From: Margaritifera margaritifera
Taxonomy: Eukaryota > Mollusca > Bivalvia > Unionida > Margaritiferidae
Direction of reading: 5' to 3'
NCBI GenBank assembly: GCA_029931535.1
Contig: JAQPZY010001695.1
Span: 2,422,501-2,486,500, forward strand
DNA length: 64,000 bases
The position numbers and the translations under genes were made by a program. Numbering within the stretch: the stretch's first letter is position 1; each line of letters begins with the position of its first letter. The notes beneath the pieces are model-generated. The model had not been told where the DNA came from. It searched no databases and worked only from the letters and a program-made list of their open reading frames with translations. This document shows, piece after piece, positions 1-13,881 of this stretch.

Positions 1-1180
1 TTGTATGTATTGCATCGAAGAGTACTCTTTTGGCCTGCAGACTACATATTAAATGTAGGATAGTAATATAGGCAGCAAAAGGTAGACATCCCACTCTATT
101 TGCCACCTTTGCTTTGCTTGCACATCTATGATTCATTGTACAACCCCTAGGGGAATTAATTTGTATGAAAACTGAACTTGCGATTGAATTAAGTTAAAAC
201 TCGTATCTAGAAGTTTTACCAAGAATCCATGTGAGGTGCAGTTTCTCCAATTAGTACATGCTTAATCTTTGATCTCTAGGTAATATGGCAGAAGCGATCG
301 TCATGGTAACAGAGTTACCTCTGCACCTTTTCACACTTCTTGTTGAAGAGTCATTTTTGCTCGTCACTATATACCACCGCTTGACAGGTTATCTACTGAT
401 TTATGCAACATGGTTGAGAGTATTCAAGCACTAAGACCGAGCGGTTCACTGAGCGTTTACAAAGTTATAATCTAAACAACTTGCACATTAACCTAGTCAT
501 GAGTTAACACGAATCATTTTATATCGTACAAAAATATTACTGAGCTGGTGAATACTTATTGGATATAAGATAATGTATAGCATATTTTCATTAAACTCAC
601 TCTCTCTCTCTCTCTCTCTCAATAGGATCAAAACAAATTTTGACTCATTCTTTAATGTGAATCAGCTGTAGTGTATACTCGGAATGCTTGTCTTTTCTGA
701 TAATCCTATTTCCTTTATTATTTTCCATGCAATATATCTTTATTATGATAACTTCTATTTTATTTGTACGTTGTTTGTTTTTTTGTGTGTTTTGAGATAT
801 ATATTTTATCATGGCGGGCAACAAAATCGTGTCGCTTGGATACATACTGACAAGATTGACTATGTTTCTTGTTCGCTGACTGTCTTTATGCCCGTCTGTT
901 TTCACACCTGTATCTTCTCGTCTTTCTTTAATAGTTATTTCATGTTTTGGTTTGGTATGAGTTGCATCCCTCCTTACAGAATTTAATTATATGATGTGAA
1001 TTCGCTTTTTAAACAGCCGTCTTCGCCTTTCATTTCTTTTTCACTCCAATGAATGTACTGACAATGTTATATCGAGATAAAAATAATGTCTCTTTGATTT
1101 TTATTTTGCGCGTGTGTATTTGCATTATGGAAGACTTTTTCTAGGCTGTTAAATATTAAAACCATCATAACTGTGTTGTA
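1..1180. other. Non-coding, no gene recognised
   Basis: AT-rich sequence with stops in all frames apart from short chance openings. It contains a (TC)n run near 599-620. No exon-like segment with splice sites and recognisable protein similarity is seen. Confidence 0.6.
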
Positions 1181-1525
1181 GTGTCAATGGTTGTTTTACG
1201 GTTGATTGACTTAGTAATAGTGTCAATGGCTTTTTACGATTGATTGACTTTGTCATAGTGTTAATTGTTGTTTTACGGTTGATTGACTTTGTAATGGTTT
1301 AAATGGCTGTTTTACGGTTGATTGATTTTGTAATAGTGTCAGTGGCTTTTTTTACGGTTGATTGACTTTGTAATAGTGTCAATGGCTGTTTTACGCTTTA
1401 TTGACTTTGTAATAATGTCAATGGCTGTTTTACGGTTGATTAATTTTGTAATAGTGTCAATGGCTGATTTACGCTTGATTGACTTTGTAATACTGTCAAT
1501 GGCTGTTTTACGCTTGATTGACTTT
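1181..1525. repeat. 39-bp minisatellite, about 9 copies
   Basis: Tandem copies of a 39-bp unit built from TCAATGGCTGTTTTACGGTT plus GATTGACTTTGTAATAGTG, with single-base variants and small indels. The unit length is a multiple of three, so both strands show open frames; these are not genes. Confidence 0.9.
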
Positions 1526-1872
1526 ATATGCATTCATACTGACAACATGGACATTAAAAATGTATTCCACTGGGTGTAAAATGTTATACAACGTATCTAT
1601 AAATAGAAGGACTTAAGTAGTAACACCTTGCAAATACATCAGAAAACACTCCTGTCTGTTCGTCTATATGTATGTATGCATGCATTTATGTATATATTTG
1701 TATGTATGTCTCCCCGTCCCTCAAACACCATATCCTGCTCTTGTATAACATCGTGCAAGTGGCATAATGACTAAACCACTTGCATCGTATTATATACTGA
1801 CATGCATATGATTTGTACGCCTTTATCTTCATTTATAACTGACTAGTCTATCCACGCTAGACTGTCCGTCTC

Positions 1873-1946
1873 TATGTATGTATGTATGTATGTATGTATG
1901 TATGTATGTATGTATGTATGTATGTATGTATGTATGTATGTATGTA

Positions 1947-1981
<35 letters not shown>

Positions 1982-2078
1982 ATGTATGTATGTATGTATG
2001 TATGTATGTATGTATGTATGTATGTATGTACGTATGTATGTATGTATGTACGTATGTATGTATGTTTCCATGTATTTA
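1873..2078. repeat. (TATG)n microsatellite, about 200 bp
   Basis: Nearly pure TATG array with a TGTGTG interruption near 1948-1965 and a few TACG variants toward the right end. A short TATG tract also occurs at about 1665-1710. Confidence 0.95.
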
Positions 2079-2800
2079 TGTATGTAAGCAAGTTTCTCTC
2101 AGGATCAAGAAACCACTCGATCCTATATATTGACCTATTATCCATTTACCTGAACAAGGCAAAAATTGAAGAATAAATTGGGTCATTTCAAAGTTGTAGA
2201 AACCGTACAAATTATGAATGGGCCGGGCAACTCTTAATGTTACCTTTTGGATCAAAACCCTCTGTATACGTATGTTGTACAGAAGGATGGATGGGTCTAT
2301 GAATGGGTGGTCAGATGGACATCTGTGGAGTTTGAATAAAAAATATTTCATATGCCCCTACGTTGCGGAATTAAGTCAAAATACTTTAATTCAAACGAAA
2401 CTCATCTTGTTAAAAATCTGCTTAATCCAGTTTAATCGCGAAAAAATCATTGAGACAAACGTTACATCTCTGCGGGTGGTCTATCTACTAACATATACTA
2501 TGATTAAGCCAATATTTATACTATCATTTCAAACAAACACTCAAATGCAAAAAAAAAAAAGCACACTGCCACGGCATTTGACACTCCTACATACGCTTTA
2601 TGTCAAGTATAGCATAAAATTATCATGCATAATATTTTGGCATACACTCTGTGCTTTGAGATATTGTGTCATCGTTTCAGTGTCCAATCTGAGAAATAGT
2701 ACACTTTTAAGCATATTTGTCTTTATCAAAATTATGCGTAGACTCACTCTATATTTTGACTGCAGGAAAAGAAGAGATGGGAGGGTCCTTGTGGTGGTTT
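2079..2800. other. Non-coding, no gene recognised
   Basis: Contains a 200-codon open frame (2218-2820) whose composition looks like translated AT-rich intergenic DNA and which runs into a MITE. I do not call it a gene. Confidence 0.5.
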
Positions 2801-3007
2801 TACCATATATACTCGCCTAATGTGCAGTCCAACTGCAAACTGCACAGAACTATAATGCACTGGCAGATCTGGCTCAGAGCAACTTGTTAGGAGTAATCAA
2901 TAGAACCATCAGCATAGACCCTTATCTGTCAGAACATTAATATTACCGCAGATCAGGTTCTATGTTGTATGCATTTGGACCCTACTTTTGCGCGAGTACA
3001 TACCGTA
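2801..3007 (+). mobile_element. Palindromic MITE, diverged copy (family P, copy 1)
   Basis: Starts TACCATATATACTCGC and ends GCGCGAGTACATACCGTA. Inside are decayed versions of the two palindromes seen in the better copies (ACTGCAAACTGCACAGA..., AGCATAGACCCTTATCTG...). More diverged than the six other copies in the window, so probably the oldest. Confidence 0.75.
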
Positions 3008-6000
3008 ATTTAATAACTTATGTGGTTATAGAGCGCGGAGAGATTGTGCATTCTCATCTTATTCAGGAGAAGAGTGGCGTACAACTAACGCTATTTTGAA
3101 TTGCGATATAAAAACAAGGCAATCTGCAAGTAAGTAAGCGACTCTGCTATCTGGCAATTTACTATCCAATTTTGGATATTATCCCTACGCCGAACACTCC
3201 GATGACACATCTGTATGTTAAGAGTAACAAAATAGTTCCAAACACTTGGCCCCATTACTTTGTTTATTTTCATGACTTGCTAAGGTCAATCTAATTAATA
3301 TATGTATTGGTTGTAATTAAACTAAGTGAAATTCTTCGTAAAAAATGTTTACATGTGTTTTTGCAAAACGTAAAATATGCTTACACCGCCTGGCTATGCG
3401 TGAAAATACGGCAGTAAGCTGAGAACGTTTACCGATGTTTGTATTGGCCAAATCAACCCATTGTTTGTCCAACGAACCACAAGGAACCGAACTAGTAAGC
3501 TGAGAACGTTTATCGATGCGCCAACCACAAGCAGACGAACTGATAAGCTGAAAACGTTTACCTATCGTTTTGCCGTGTATACTTATACTGTGTGTACATA
3601 TAGCAAAATAAAATTAATTTTTGTTTACATTTATAAATTGTGTTTTACTTTGATTCTAAGATGTGGCACATTTCTTACACAAACAAGTCGATATATACAA
3701 CGGTGACATTGACATTTATGTCATGTGCGAGAAGAACGTCTGACCGTGGCATAAATGAGAAATAAAATTGGTAGTCAGTTACAGTTTATCAACCTGACAT
3801 TTATTTATATGAAATAATATCATGTACATAAGATACAAATGTACCACTGGACGCCATATCTCTTTCAATATCGCTTATGCAGCAATTATGTGTACGGCAG
3901 TTGCAATTTATACACTTACCACAGCATACCTATTCTTTGTTTACACCGCCTGACTGCGAAATGACTAGATACCATTTATCTCAAGCGCTGTACTGTGTAA
4001 GTTGGGATAAATTTGTATCTCTTTTCCTCGGTAATATGAACATGAAAACAAGAAATTCAGCGGTCTGTGAAAACAGACAGGCGAGGGAGAATAGAAGCTA
4101 CCATTCAGAAAGGCAGTATCAGAGAGTAACAACTATAGTGAATTCACAATATGCTTTGTCATCCAGAATTTTGTTTATAGGTTTCACTCCATTTCCACAT
4201 TGATTTAGTTTGGTGCGGGTATGGTTTTCACTTCGAGGGGCATGTGAAAATTTGTAAATTCGACATTAACTTAAACTCAGAAATGTTATTTGCTTCATAC
4301 CTGATGTGAATGGGAAGAAATAAGAATAAATGGGCTGACATCTATGTTATGAACTGTAATGTTCATAGACCATTCCGGTGGCGGAAGGATTCATATCGAT
4401 TCTCCCCTGCCCTTTTGTTTTTCTTTTTTCTTTTAATTTTTTATTAACAAATATGTTTCCTTAATATTTGTGTCCGAGTACATCGTTGGTTGTTTTGCTC
4501 GTATAATTTATACAATTCAGTACATGACTTTACTTTTTATTCAACTACAGACCTTATCGTATAGACGAGCACGATTATCCTCTTTACAACGAGATGTTTC
4601 TTCGTGCAAGGCATTGTATCCCCATTGCCTTGGCACTGACCAGTCTTTTATGTGTTGCTGTGCCGTTCAACACTAATGAATCAACAAATCCTTCAGTTAG
4701 GGTCGGCTCCACCTTACCCACCCATTTTTTGCTATAGGGGATGGTACGTGCTACTCGTGTAATGGCATATTTTGTAACCACATTTAAGGTTGCACGACTA
4801 CTATTGTACGTTGCTATCTATTCTGTGTCCGAAAAAGTGTTTTTGCGCGTGATTTTCTGCGATAACTTTTTACATTTGAAATCATATAGGAAAATGTCAA
4901 GGACAAAGTTTATTTATCACGGCTTCGACCAACTTCTGAAAAAGGTTACATGGTCTATCTCAATAACAAGTACACCAGCACCGTTAACGCGATAAATTTT
5001 GTAAAAAAAAAACATTTTGACAATTTTGCATAAAAAAGTCGTTAAATTACGTCTAATACATACGTAATTTTAAATACATTAATATAGTTTAAACGTACAT
5101 CACCTGCTAACGTATATTAACTATTGGATAATTTTTCATCCGTCTGGGTTACTGAGGGAACTTCTTCAAATTTACTTTGTTACTTTGTTATTCCTCCAAT
5201 AAATGTGTTAATCCGCAGACAAATACACACAACACGTGCATATTCAGGCATGGCAAGTTTCATATTGTACTATCTTTTTATGATAATGTTATCGGGTGCA
5301 ATCGAATCACAACTGAGATTATTCAAAAGAAAATGTATATCCGATTCAAACATCGAGAATAAGCTGTGGTTTACGGACCTATTGTCTCTGCAAAATTGTT
5401 ATAATGTTGAAATTGTTACCAGATTAGCGACGTTAGCTTACGTTGTATGATGAAAGTACTTTTGGGAGAAGTTTTCAGTAATCGTCCTTAACAAAGTTTG
5501 CTTTCAACTTTTTTCTACTATTACCAAAAACGTTAGTATTATCATTGTTTTGTCTCGAACATGACATCGGTACGTCTCTATTGACTTGGGTAATCTATTA
5601 CTACCAGGAGATCGCAAGTTCAGTTTATCCCAATAGTTTGGACAAACTTAAACAAATTGTCCCGTTGAACAGATTGGAACTACAATCAACAATCGTTTGT
5701 TTTACCACTGATGACGGAAAACTGGTTTATTAATGCATCGAAGCGCTCTGGACCCATTTAATATTGATCCACACCAAAGGTGTTGGTGTTCTTTCGTAAA
5801 TTGACCAAAACGTATCCTTTCATCGGATTTGACAGTTTCTCTAGGTTCATCACCCTTCTTATCTGATAAATGATCCTACTACAGTTCTAATTTTTCTTTA
5901 CATAATTTCTTCATATCTGGTCGTAAACAAAGCCACACTGCAATGAAATCTGTGTAGTTTTGCAATTGCATTCAATACACTGTACCTATTACCTACACAG

Positions 6001-6496
6001 GTATCGCTTGTCAATTGAAATTGTATACAAACTCGTATCAAACTGCCGTAATATGATCCATTCATGTAGGCTTCATTCAAAAAATGATCGTTCTTTCACT
6101 GCGGTTTTATCTACAGGCAAGACCATTCAGTTCATTCATTCATAAAATCCTTATACCTCGTGACTGGCGTACAAAAATAAAACCTATGTGCCGCATTTCA
6201 TGAATAAATACTTAGAGTATATATATATAAGTAAAGAGCAGAAACAGGAGATATGATTCATTGACCAAGATATTCCTCATGTTTATTAAAAGTAGGGGGA
6301 AGGCAAGATAAAGTTTCTGATGTTGAACGAAAGCACAGTGTTCCGCTGAAATTGTAACACACGTAGATTTTGGATCAATGGTTTGGTTTTCTTCAGAATT
6401 CAACCGTTGCCTATAATTAACTCGTAAGTATGTCTCGCTATGTTAAATCCCCCAAATCCTCAGGCTTTAAATACATCTCCCACGGTCCCGAACTCG

Positions 6497-6498
<2 letters not shown>
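3008..6498. other. Non-coding, no gene recognised
   Basis: No convincing coding segment. TAAGCTGA(G/A)AACGTTTA recurs near 3415, 3495 and 3541. An ATG at 5250 with favourable context opens a short signal-peptide-like frame (see findings). Otherwise unremarkable AT-rich DNA. Confidence 0.5.

Positions 6499-6563
<65 letters not shown>
6499..6563. repeat. (CA)n microsatellite
   Basis: Uninterrupted CA dinucleotide run of about 64 bp. Confidence 0.97.
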
Positions 6564-8577
6564 ATCCTTGGCAACGATAGTTATACGTGTTATATGTCCT
6601 CATGCTGTCAATACATGTATAAAGTTTGGTCAAAAAATATTAAGAAAATGTTACTGTAATTGCAAGTTTTGTGTATTGGATCTTTGACCTCATACCAGGG
6701 ACCCTAGGAGAGAGGCCAAAACTACACCCACACCCACCCACCCGCAAATGACTACCATATGGGCAACTTATGAACAAAGTTGGGTTAATTTTCATCCAGC
6801 GGTTTGGGAGGATATAAAGTCACGGTCAGGATGACAAAAATACGTTGTGATAAATACGTTGTGATAAAAATACTGTATAACTTGACAGAAGGATATTCAT
6901 ACAGTTTTCAAGTTTGTATAAAAGAATTTTTTCAAATTTGTGAAAGTTACTTCAGTTTAAAATTATTATATGTCAGTCAGCCATAGTAGGAAGAAAAAAA
7001 GGAAATTTGGACGTGATATAGTACTCCTGTTTCAGTACATTATGGCATTAATTTTTAGCAGTATATTTGAACGGACCAGACATGGGCCTACATTGGAATA
7101 AGTGATACATAATTCTATTTTGCGGTCGATCCGTCATAAAGTCTAACAGTTTATAGTTATATACATGGATTATAATTGTATTAGTATTGGTGCGCTAGAA
7201 ATGTTGACTTTTGGTTTATGGCTCTTGATAACGTCTCTTTACATGAATAGTCGAACTTTTCATTCACCTTTACTTACGAAATGTTGCATATTAAGAATTC
7301 TTTGATAAAGGTTCTCACTTTTGTTATCGATCAACAGGACTGATGGATATGTGATAGTACCTTAAAACCACCATGGTATGGGCACGCCCATTTGATGGCA
7401 AAAATTGATCAAAGAGATCAACCCAACATGTCATTATCATGCGAAAAGTAACAAGCAAATAATCTCTCCATCCTGAACTGTATTCATACCAACGTTACTG
7501 TCAAGCACTGCTGATATCTGTGATGCTAAAATTTAGCCATTTTCTCAGACTGGCATATTTATGTTGGCGGGGATTAATTTTATTGTGGTACTTTGGCAGA
7601 AAGTGTATCTAGCTACACATGTGACTGAATATTTATAAACTATATTGGTGGTGTTGAAATCTTGCACCTTTTGCATTTTCCGCCAATGTAGCCAAAATGA
7701 ACCCCCGCTAAATATGAGTGATTTTGTCCCGTTCATTGTAAGACTTAAGTCGCCGTAGTCTAAATTAACTTTATATCTGGTGTAACCGTTATGCCAATCC
7801 ATATGTTTCATATTTTCACTTTTACCTCAATCTTTCATTTCTCTCGCGCGTTACATTGTCAGTAAGACTTTTTTTTTAAGAAGAAATATTGCACTGAGAG
7901 TTTGGATTTTAATGTGAGAGAGACAGTAGCTTAACCTGACTTCCGTAATCTTTGCCAGAATGCCAATGCCAAAATAGCTGTTAATGTGTATCTGGTTAGA
8001 TAGATGCATGGATAAGTAATGGAATTAGGCAATTGCAAAGGCTTGGAATGCATATCATGTCTCAGTATTTCAATGATATACAGTATTTTGGACATGTCGT
8101 AATAACTTCTTTAGTAAGACTAACATATTCATTCTATATGAAAGACTGATGACTTACAACGCAAATTTTAGCCGTCTCCTTGGAATACCAAAACTGTGAT
8201 GAGCATTTCAATACAGCGGATTCCAAATTCGATTACAAGAATGTCACGCGAAAGTGAGAGTGATAGTTTTGTCCTTGTGAGGTCATATTTTATTTATATT
8301 TATTGATTTTGCAGCAGAAGCTATAGGCAAGCGGAGAGCAGATGTCTGTGTATACCTTTGAGGAAGTGTCCTAAGTCAGTAGATGGTTTTCATATGATGT
8401 CATGCATTTTTTTTTAGTGACTTCCCTTAAATGTATGCCAACTTTTATCTCAACCTCCTAAAACCAATGTTTGGGAGAAATGGATTTCATGATAATATGA
8501 ATGAGTTCAAGAAATCAGTGTGTTCTGAAATAACAGAATAAATAATTTACGTTTGAAACCAATAATAAATGCAAAAC

Positions 8578-8580
<3 letters not shown>
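6564..8580. other. Non-coding, no gene recognised
   Basis: AT-rich sequence without recognisable coding or repeat structure. Confidence 0.5.

Positions 8581-8636
<56 letters not shown>
8581..8636. repeat. (TA)n microsatellite
   Basis: Uninterrupted TA run of about 55 bp. Confidence 0.97.
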
Positions 8637-8638
<2 letters not shown>

Positions 8639-11079
8639 AACGACCTATATACAGATCTATTGGACAGCTCCACTTGTAACAGGTAAAACAGATACGACTG
8701 TTATGACCTCAGGTCAACGTGCAAAAATCTCGTGCAACAGATGACCGTGTCGATTGGGCTTTGTGCAGCCAATACATTTTTTGTATTGGTGTATAGGTCT
8801 TATGAACAAATAAAGCTTTGTCAGTTCGATTTACATGAGATACATGTCCTCCCCTTGTTCTGAGATTGGCTGGGTTTGAAACGTAAATATATTTATAAAC
8901 ACCCGTCTAAATATCGATGGAGGGCTATACATGGCCCATTTCATAATATGTAACAAATTACTATTCCTGTCCAAAACATACTGAGGAATGATGACCCAAA
9001 AAATGGTGGACACATATTTCCAGGGGAGGCAAATCTAACTAGATTTAAAATAACTAGCTAGACATGTGTTGGTGGCTAAGGTTTTGGAGAGTTTATAGAA
9101 AAATCGAGACACGCATAAAATGCTTTAGAAAAAAAGCAAATCACATTAGACATCATTTTATACCAATTTGAACCTAGAACTATATTTAAGTCTTGATTTT
9201 AAGGATCTCATTGGATAAAATGTAACTGGACCGATCAGCTTTCTAAAGCATGGACTTTAACTTTAAAAGTATGCTGTTGAAATTATTGCCTGAAGTGCAG
9301 TAGATATGGTCCGTATGTAAATAAAGTACCTTCACTCGTAATAAGCGGTCTTTATCCTATATTTCCATTCATTTGTATTACAGAAAGTTTTGGTTTCTCC
9401 GGTCTCCGAATTATGTTTATTTGAAAATTATTTCGCAAATCTCGTATACTCTAGTTCGTAATTAATTCACTATGCTCCTTCTGTGACATGACATCACAGA
9501 TTGAAAAGCTATTTGCACTGTCAAAAAAAACACGCATCTAGACATTCACATCTTTTTGTTTCATCGCTTCGACGGAATTGCAGGTGTGCTTTCTCCATTG
9601 TATACACAATAGGAATGAAGATATCTGTGTTACCTATTATACATAGCATAAAGTCTGATGTTAGTAAGCATTAACTATGTTGTGAACTTTTTCAACCACA
9701 AAAATTGCATTTTGTCAAGAGTAATTGCACTTAACACGGTGAGCTGCATTTTACATTACGTAGGTATTATTATAATGTACATGATATGGATTGCACAAAA
9801 AAAAGCATTCGTCCTTTTTGGGATTTACATAAAATGATATGCATTTGCGTTATCTATCATTAAAATTGTTCATTTTCGAACACAGCGGTTCATTCGATGC
9901 ATTTTTGTTACAAACGTCATTTGTCAAAGAAGTATTTTCGATATTCTAAGATTGGCCTTGACAACCGCAGCGCTGAAAACTGATGATTCACACTGCAAAG
10001 TGCAGAGAGACAGACAGACATACAGGCAGGCAGACGGAAATTACATTGATGGCCCAAAGTAAGCTCCTTTGTACGAGAGCAATATTTTTCAAAATAACAA
10101 AGAAAGCTTGGGTTGTGCCTTGGACGTATATGATTTGACATGTTTGAGAGATGTTGATAATTACAAGGGTTGAGTTTGCTTAAAGATCTTGACAACAAAG
10201 TTTAAGTAATTTTGACATTCACAAAATTGCTTTTATTTAAAAAGAGCTCGAAAATTGACATCATCAGTTACCTTAAGTACCTTTCCCTTTGATGTTAATA
10301 ACTGCATAGAAATGCTCTGCACACTTGATATCGAATCGATCTATTTAAACGTTTGTATTCTTCGTCAAGGAAGGCCATGACCTGAATACACGAGTCAAAC
10401 TTTTAGTTTTTATTATAAAGTTAAGGCCAGGACTGAAGATCACAGAATCTTTAAACTCGAAGTTTCGGCGTCAAATAATGATACGAAAGTTTACCTTTAA
10501 AAAGTCACATTTAATTGACCGAGACTGGAATCTAGTCTAAATTTCAAAACTCAGGATAAGATTCTATGATTTCCAGGCTAGGGGTCTTACATGTATCCTA
10601 CTTCTACAACAATCCCCCACCTCAAACCAGCCAATGTTGTGCCATTTTCTATAAGTTCCGTGTAGCGAGTATCCGAGTAGAGATTAAGTTACAAAAGAAA
10701 ATCAAGTCAAGGTGACTCGAGCAAATGATTCATGTAGGGCAACGATAGAAGATTAATGGAGTTCATTCAAGTCAAATTTACGCCCTATGCTTAGTTTGAA
10801 ATGAATTAAATTTAGTTCGCATTAGTCATCTTTAAATCCTTAAGGTAAAAGTGAAAAATGATATATGCATTGATATTACACTATATTTTACATTCACTCT
10901 TTTAATACAATACAGTTTTAACGTAGCTAGAGCCAAGAATATTCCAGTCAGTTTAACCTTGTTTGGCACATGTGATATGTGTCTTCAGGTGTACTCAAAC
11001 ATCAAAATTGCACCTTGCTGTTTTAGTACAGGTTCTTTTCATGGTCATAAAAGCTCCATTTGTAGGTATTTGGTATACA
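8637..11079. other. Non-coding, no gene recognised
   Basis: AT-rich sequence. A short (GACA/GGCA) tract occurs at about 10008-10036. No coding or element structure recognised. Confidence 0.5.
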
Positions 11080-11172
11080 ATTTATATACAAAGTAACTGA
11101 TCGTGTAAGATTAACGATCATACAGTTTATATACAAAGTAACTGATCGTGTAAGATTAACGATCATACAGTT
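11080..11172. repeat. 45-bp direct duplication
   Basis: Two head-to-tail copies of a 45-bp unit containing TATACAAAGTAACTGATCGT followed by GTAAGATTAACGATCATACA. It lies about 55 bp before the 32-bp minisatellite. Confidence 0.9.
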
Positions 11173-11228
11173 TTCTGTATGAAAATTTGTTTTGCTGGAG
11201 CCTTTGAACCTCTTGCCTCTAAGTCTCA

Positions 11229-12159
11229 AATGTTTCCAGTCAGCAGTCCTGTATGATCTCTATGTTTCCAGTCAGCAATCCTGTATGATCACTATGTTTC
11301 CAGTCAGCAATCCTGTATGATCACTATGTTTCCAGTCAGCAATCCTGTATGATCACTATGTTTCCAGTCAGCAATCCTGTATGATCACTATGTTTCCAGT
11401 CAGCAATCCTGTATGATCTCTATGTTTCCAGTCAGCAATCCTGTATGATCTCTATGTTTCCAGTCAGCAATCCTGTATGATCTCTATGTTTCCAGTCAGC
11501 AATCCTGTATGATCTCTTTGTTTCCAGTCAGCAATCCTATATGATCTCTATGTTTCCAGTCAGCAATCCTGTATGATCTCTATGTTTCCAGTCAGCAATC
11601 CTGTATGATCACTATGTTTCCAGTCAGCAATCCTGTATGATCTCTATGTTTCCAGTCAGCAATCCTGTATGATCACTATGTTTCCAGTCAGCAATCCTGT
11701 ATGATCACTATGTTTCCAGTCAGCAATCCTGTATGATCACTATGTTTCCAGTCAGCAATCCTGTATGATCACTACGTTTCCAGTCAGCAATCCTGTATGA
11801 TCTCTATGTTTCCAGTCAGCAATCCTGTATGATCACTATGTTTCCAGTCAGCAATCCTGTATGATCACTATGTTTCCAGTCAGCAATCCTGTATGATCTC
11901 TATGTTTCCAGTCAGCAATCCTGTACGATCTCTATGTTTTCAGTCAGCAATCCGATATGATCACAATGTTTCCTTTCAGCAATCCTATATGATCACTATG
12001 TTTCCATTCAGCAATCCTATATGATCACCAGGTTTCCATTCAGCAAACCTATATGATCACTATGTTTCCAGTCAGCAATCCTATATGATCACTATGTTTC
12101 CAGTCAGCAATCCTATATGATCACTATGTTTCCAGTCAGCAATCCTATATGATCACTAT
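11229..12159. repeat. 32-bp minisatellite, about 29 copies
   Basis: Head-to-tail units of ATGTTTCCAGTCAGCAATCC plus TGTATGATCACT. Two main variants alternate (ATCACT and ATCTCT). The right end (about 11940 on) is more diverged and shifts from CTGTATG to CTATATG. There are no spacers, so this is not a CRISPR array. Confidence 0.97.
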
Positions 12160-13824
12160 AGTGATATTGAAGTGGCTGCGTATAAAGTCAGAATTTGATA
12201 AGGATCATGGACGGTTTCCTATGTTCAAACGTTTGCCAACTTAAAACAAACGATTTTGAAACTGAAAGTAAAGCTAGTTCCTTACCTAGGGGTTTAGCAA
12301 TGGGGAGTATGTAGTGTATAATGTGAATTCTCATGTTAAAACCTTTCTGAGCCATTACAGTAGTCTGATGTGTGCTTACATTTTTTCTTTCCCGTCAGAG
12401 TTATATTCTTCAAGCAGTTTAACGCCTCTTCCCGAAGTAATTTCTTGATTGTTTAAATGAACAAGTAGAATTTGTTGTCAATTGCCGAAAGACTAGCAAA
12501 GCCCTTGTTATGGCTAAATGATAAATGGGTACCTGACGCTTCGAGGCATTAATACATCTGTTTTCCGTCCTCAACGGTCAAACATGATTGCTGATTGTAG
12601 GGTAAATCTGTCCCAACGGACAAATTGTTTAAGTTTGTCCAAAATATTTGGATAGGGTGAACTTGTGACCCCTTAGTAGTAACAAATTACCAAAGTGAAT
12701 GGAAACGTATCTATTTCATGTCCACGAACATATCTTGTCGGCAAATCGGTGAATGACCAAAAAACACAAATAACTCTTCTGCCATGAAGGTAATAAAAGG
12801 CAAGATATAAATCCATAAACTTACAAGGATAGTGGTATCAGAACTAATTAGTTCTTGATAAGGTAATAAACTGTTCACATAATCAATGAGTTGTTAGTAT
12901 TGCAATCGTAATAATTTGTTTTTATAATTTAATTTCACACATATACTACTATAATTATCACTAAATTATTATTCTAATTACTGCATCATTATTTTGTTTA
13001 AAAGTTAATTTGCTTTATTCTTTTTCTTTAAGTACGGTTTATTATAATTTAAATAATGGTACTGACCCGCCATATATAATCTGTTTGTCCGAAGCTGAGG
13101 CTATTTTTAAGATACGAGCTTGTGATCCGTGACGTCATACGAAGGCCACTGTTAAACAACGCTATGGCTTTAATATCACATTTTGAGAGAGAACGACTTT
13201 ACGGTTTATTATTATTAAAAGCGGGTAGTGTCTAGATCTTCTGAACACGTGTTATTTGTCCTCTTCTTCGATTTTGCTTAAAGGCCAGAGTTTGTTTTCT
13301 TAGTATTTTCACGAAATTTCTTTTTTTTTAAAAAATGAGATGGGAGTTGTTGCCGCTGTTATGACAGTTTGATAAAGATGACGTCTTTCAAGAATACATT
13401 CTAAATGCGTGGAAATATTTATCCAGCAAGAGAGTATTTCCGACACTGCTCTTCTTTTCTGCATTGTTATTCGATGGTAAAGTTTTTATATGTTGATTTT
13501 ACTTCAGTACATAAGACGCCGAATAATTTCATAACTTCCATGTATGTATCTACACCTCTGTATTAGACCATACATCGGACAACAATAACAGTACCCCATT
13601 GTAGGTACATTTTTAGGCCAGTCTGATGAGGTGAATCCCAGCAGTTATAAACTTCAGTTCTTTTTCTCTTGTATGAGACAGTGCATCAAAGTGTTGTATG
13701 CTCATTGAAAAATGTGAAAGAAATACTGTAAGTGAGAAATATCTGCCGACAAGACTGTACCGAAGGGAAGCAAAGATGACGGCTGTCCATATTTGTCTTT
13801 ATTATATAAACTGTACTATCCTGA
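12160..13824. other. Non-coding, no gene recognised
   Basis: AT-rich sequence with no coding or repeat structure that I can support. Confidence 0.5.
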
Positions 13825-13881
13825 AACACACACACGCACACACACACACACACCACCACCACCACCACCAACAACAACAAC
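13825..13881. repeat. Compound (CA)n(CCA)n(CAA)n microsatellite
   Basis: CA repeats pass into ACC repeats and then AAC repeats within 57 bp. Confidence 0.95.

Noticed and set aside
2218..2820. 200-codon open frame on the + strand
   Set aside because: Composition is that of translated AT-rich DNA, no domain is recognisable, it contains a poly-A run translated as lysines, and its end lies inside a MITE terminus.
11229..12159. CRISPR-like regularity
   Set aside because: Units are contiguous with no unique spacers, and the genome is animal.
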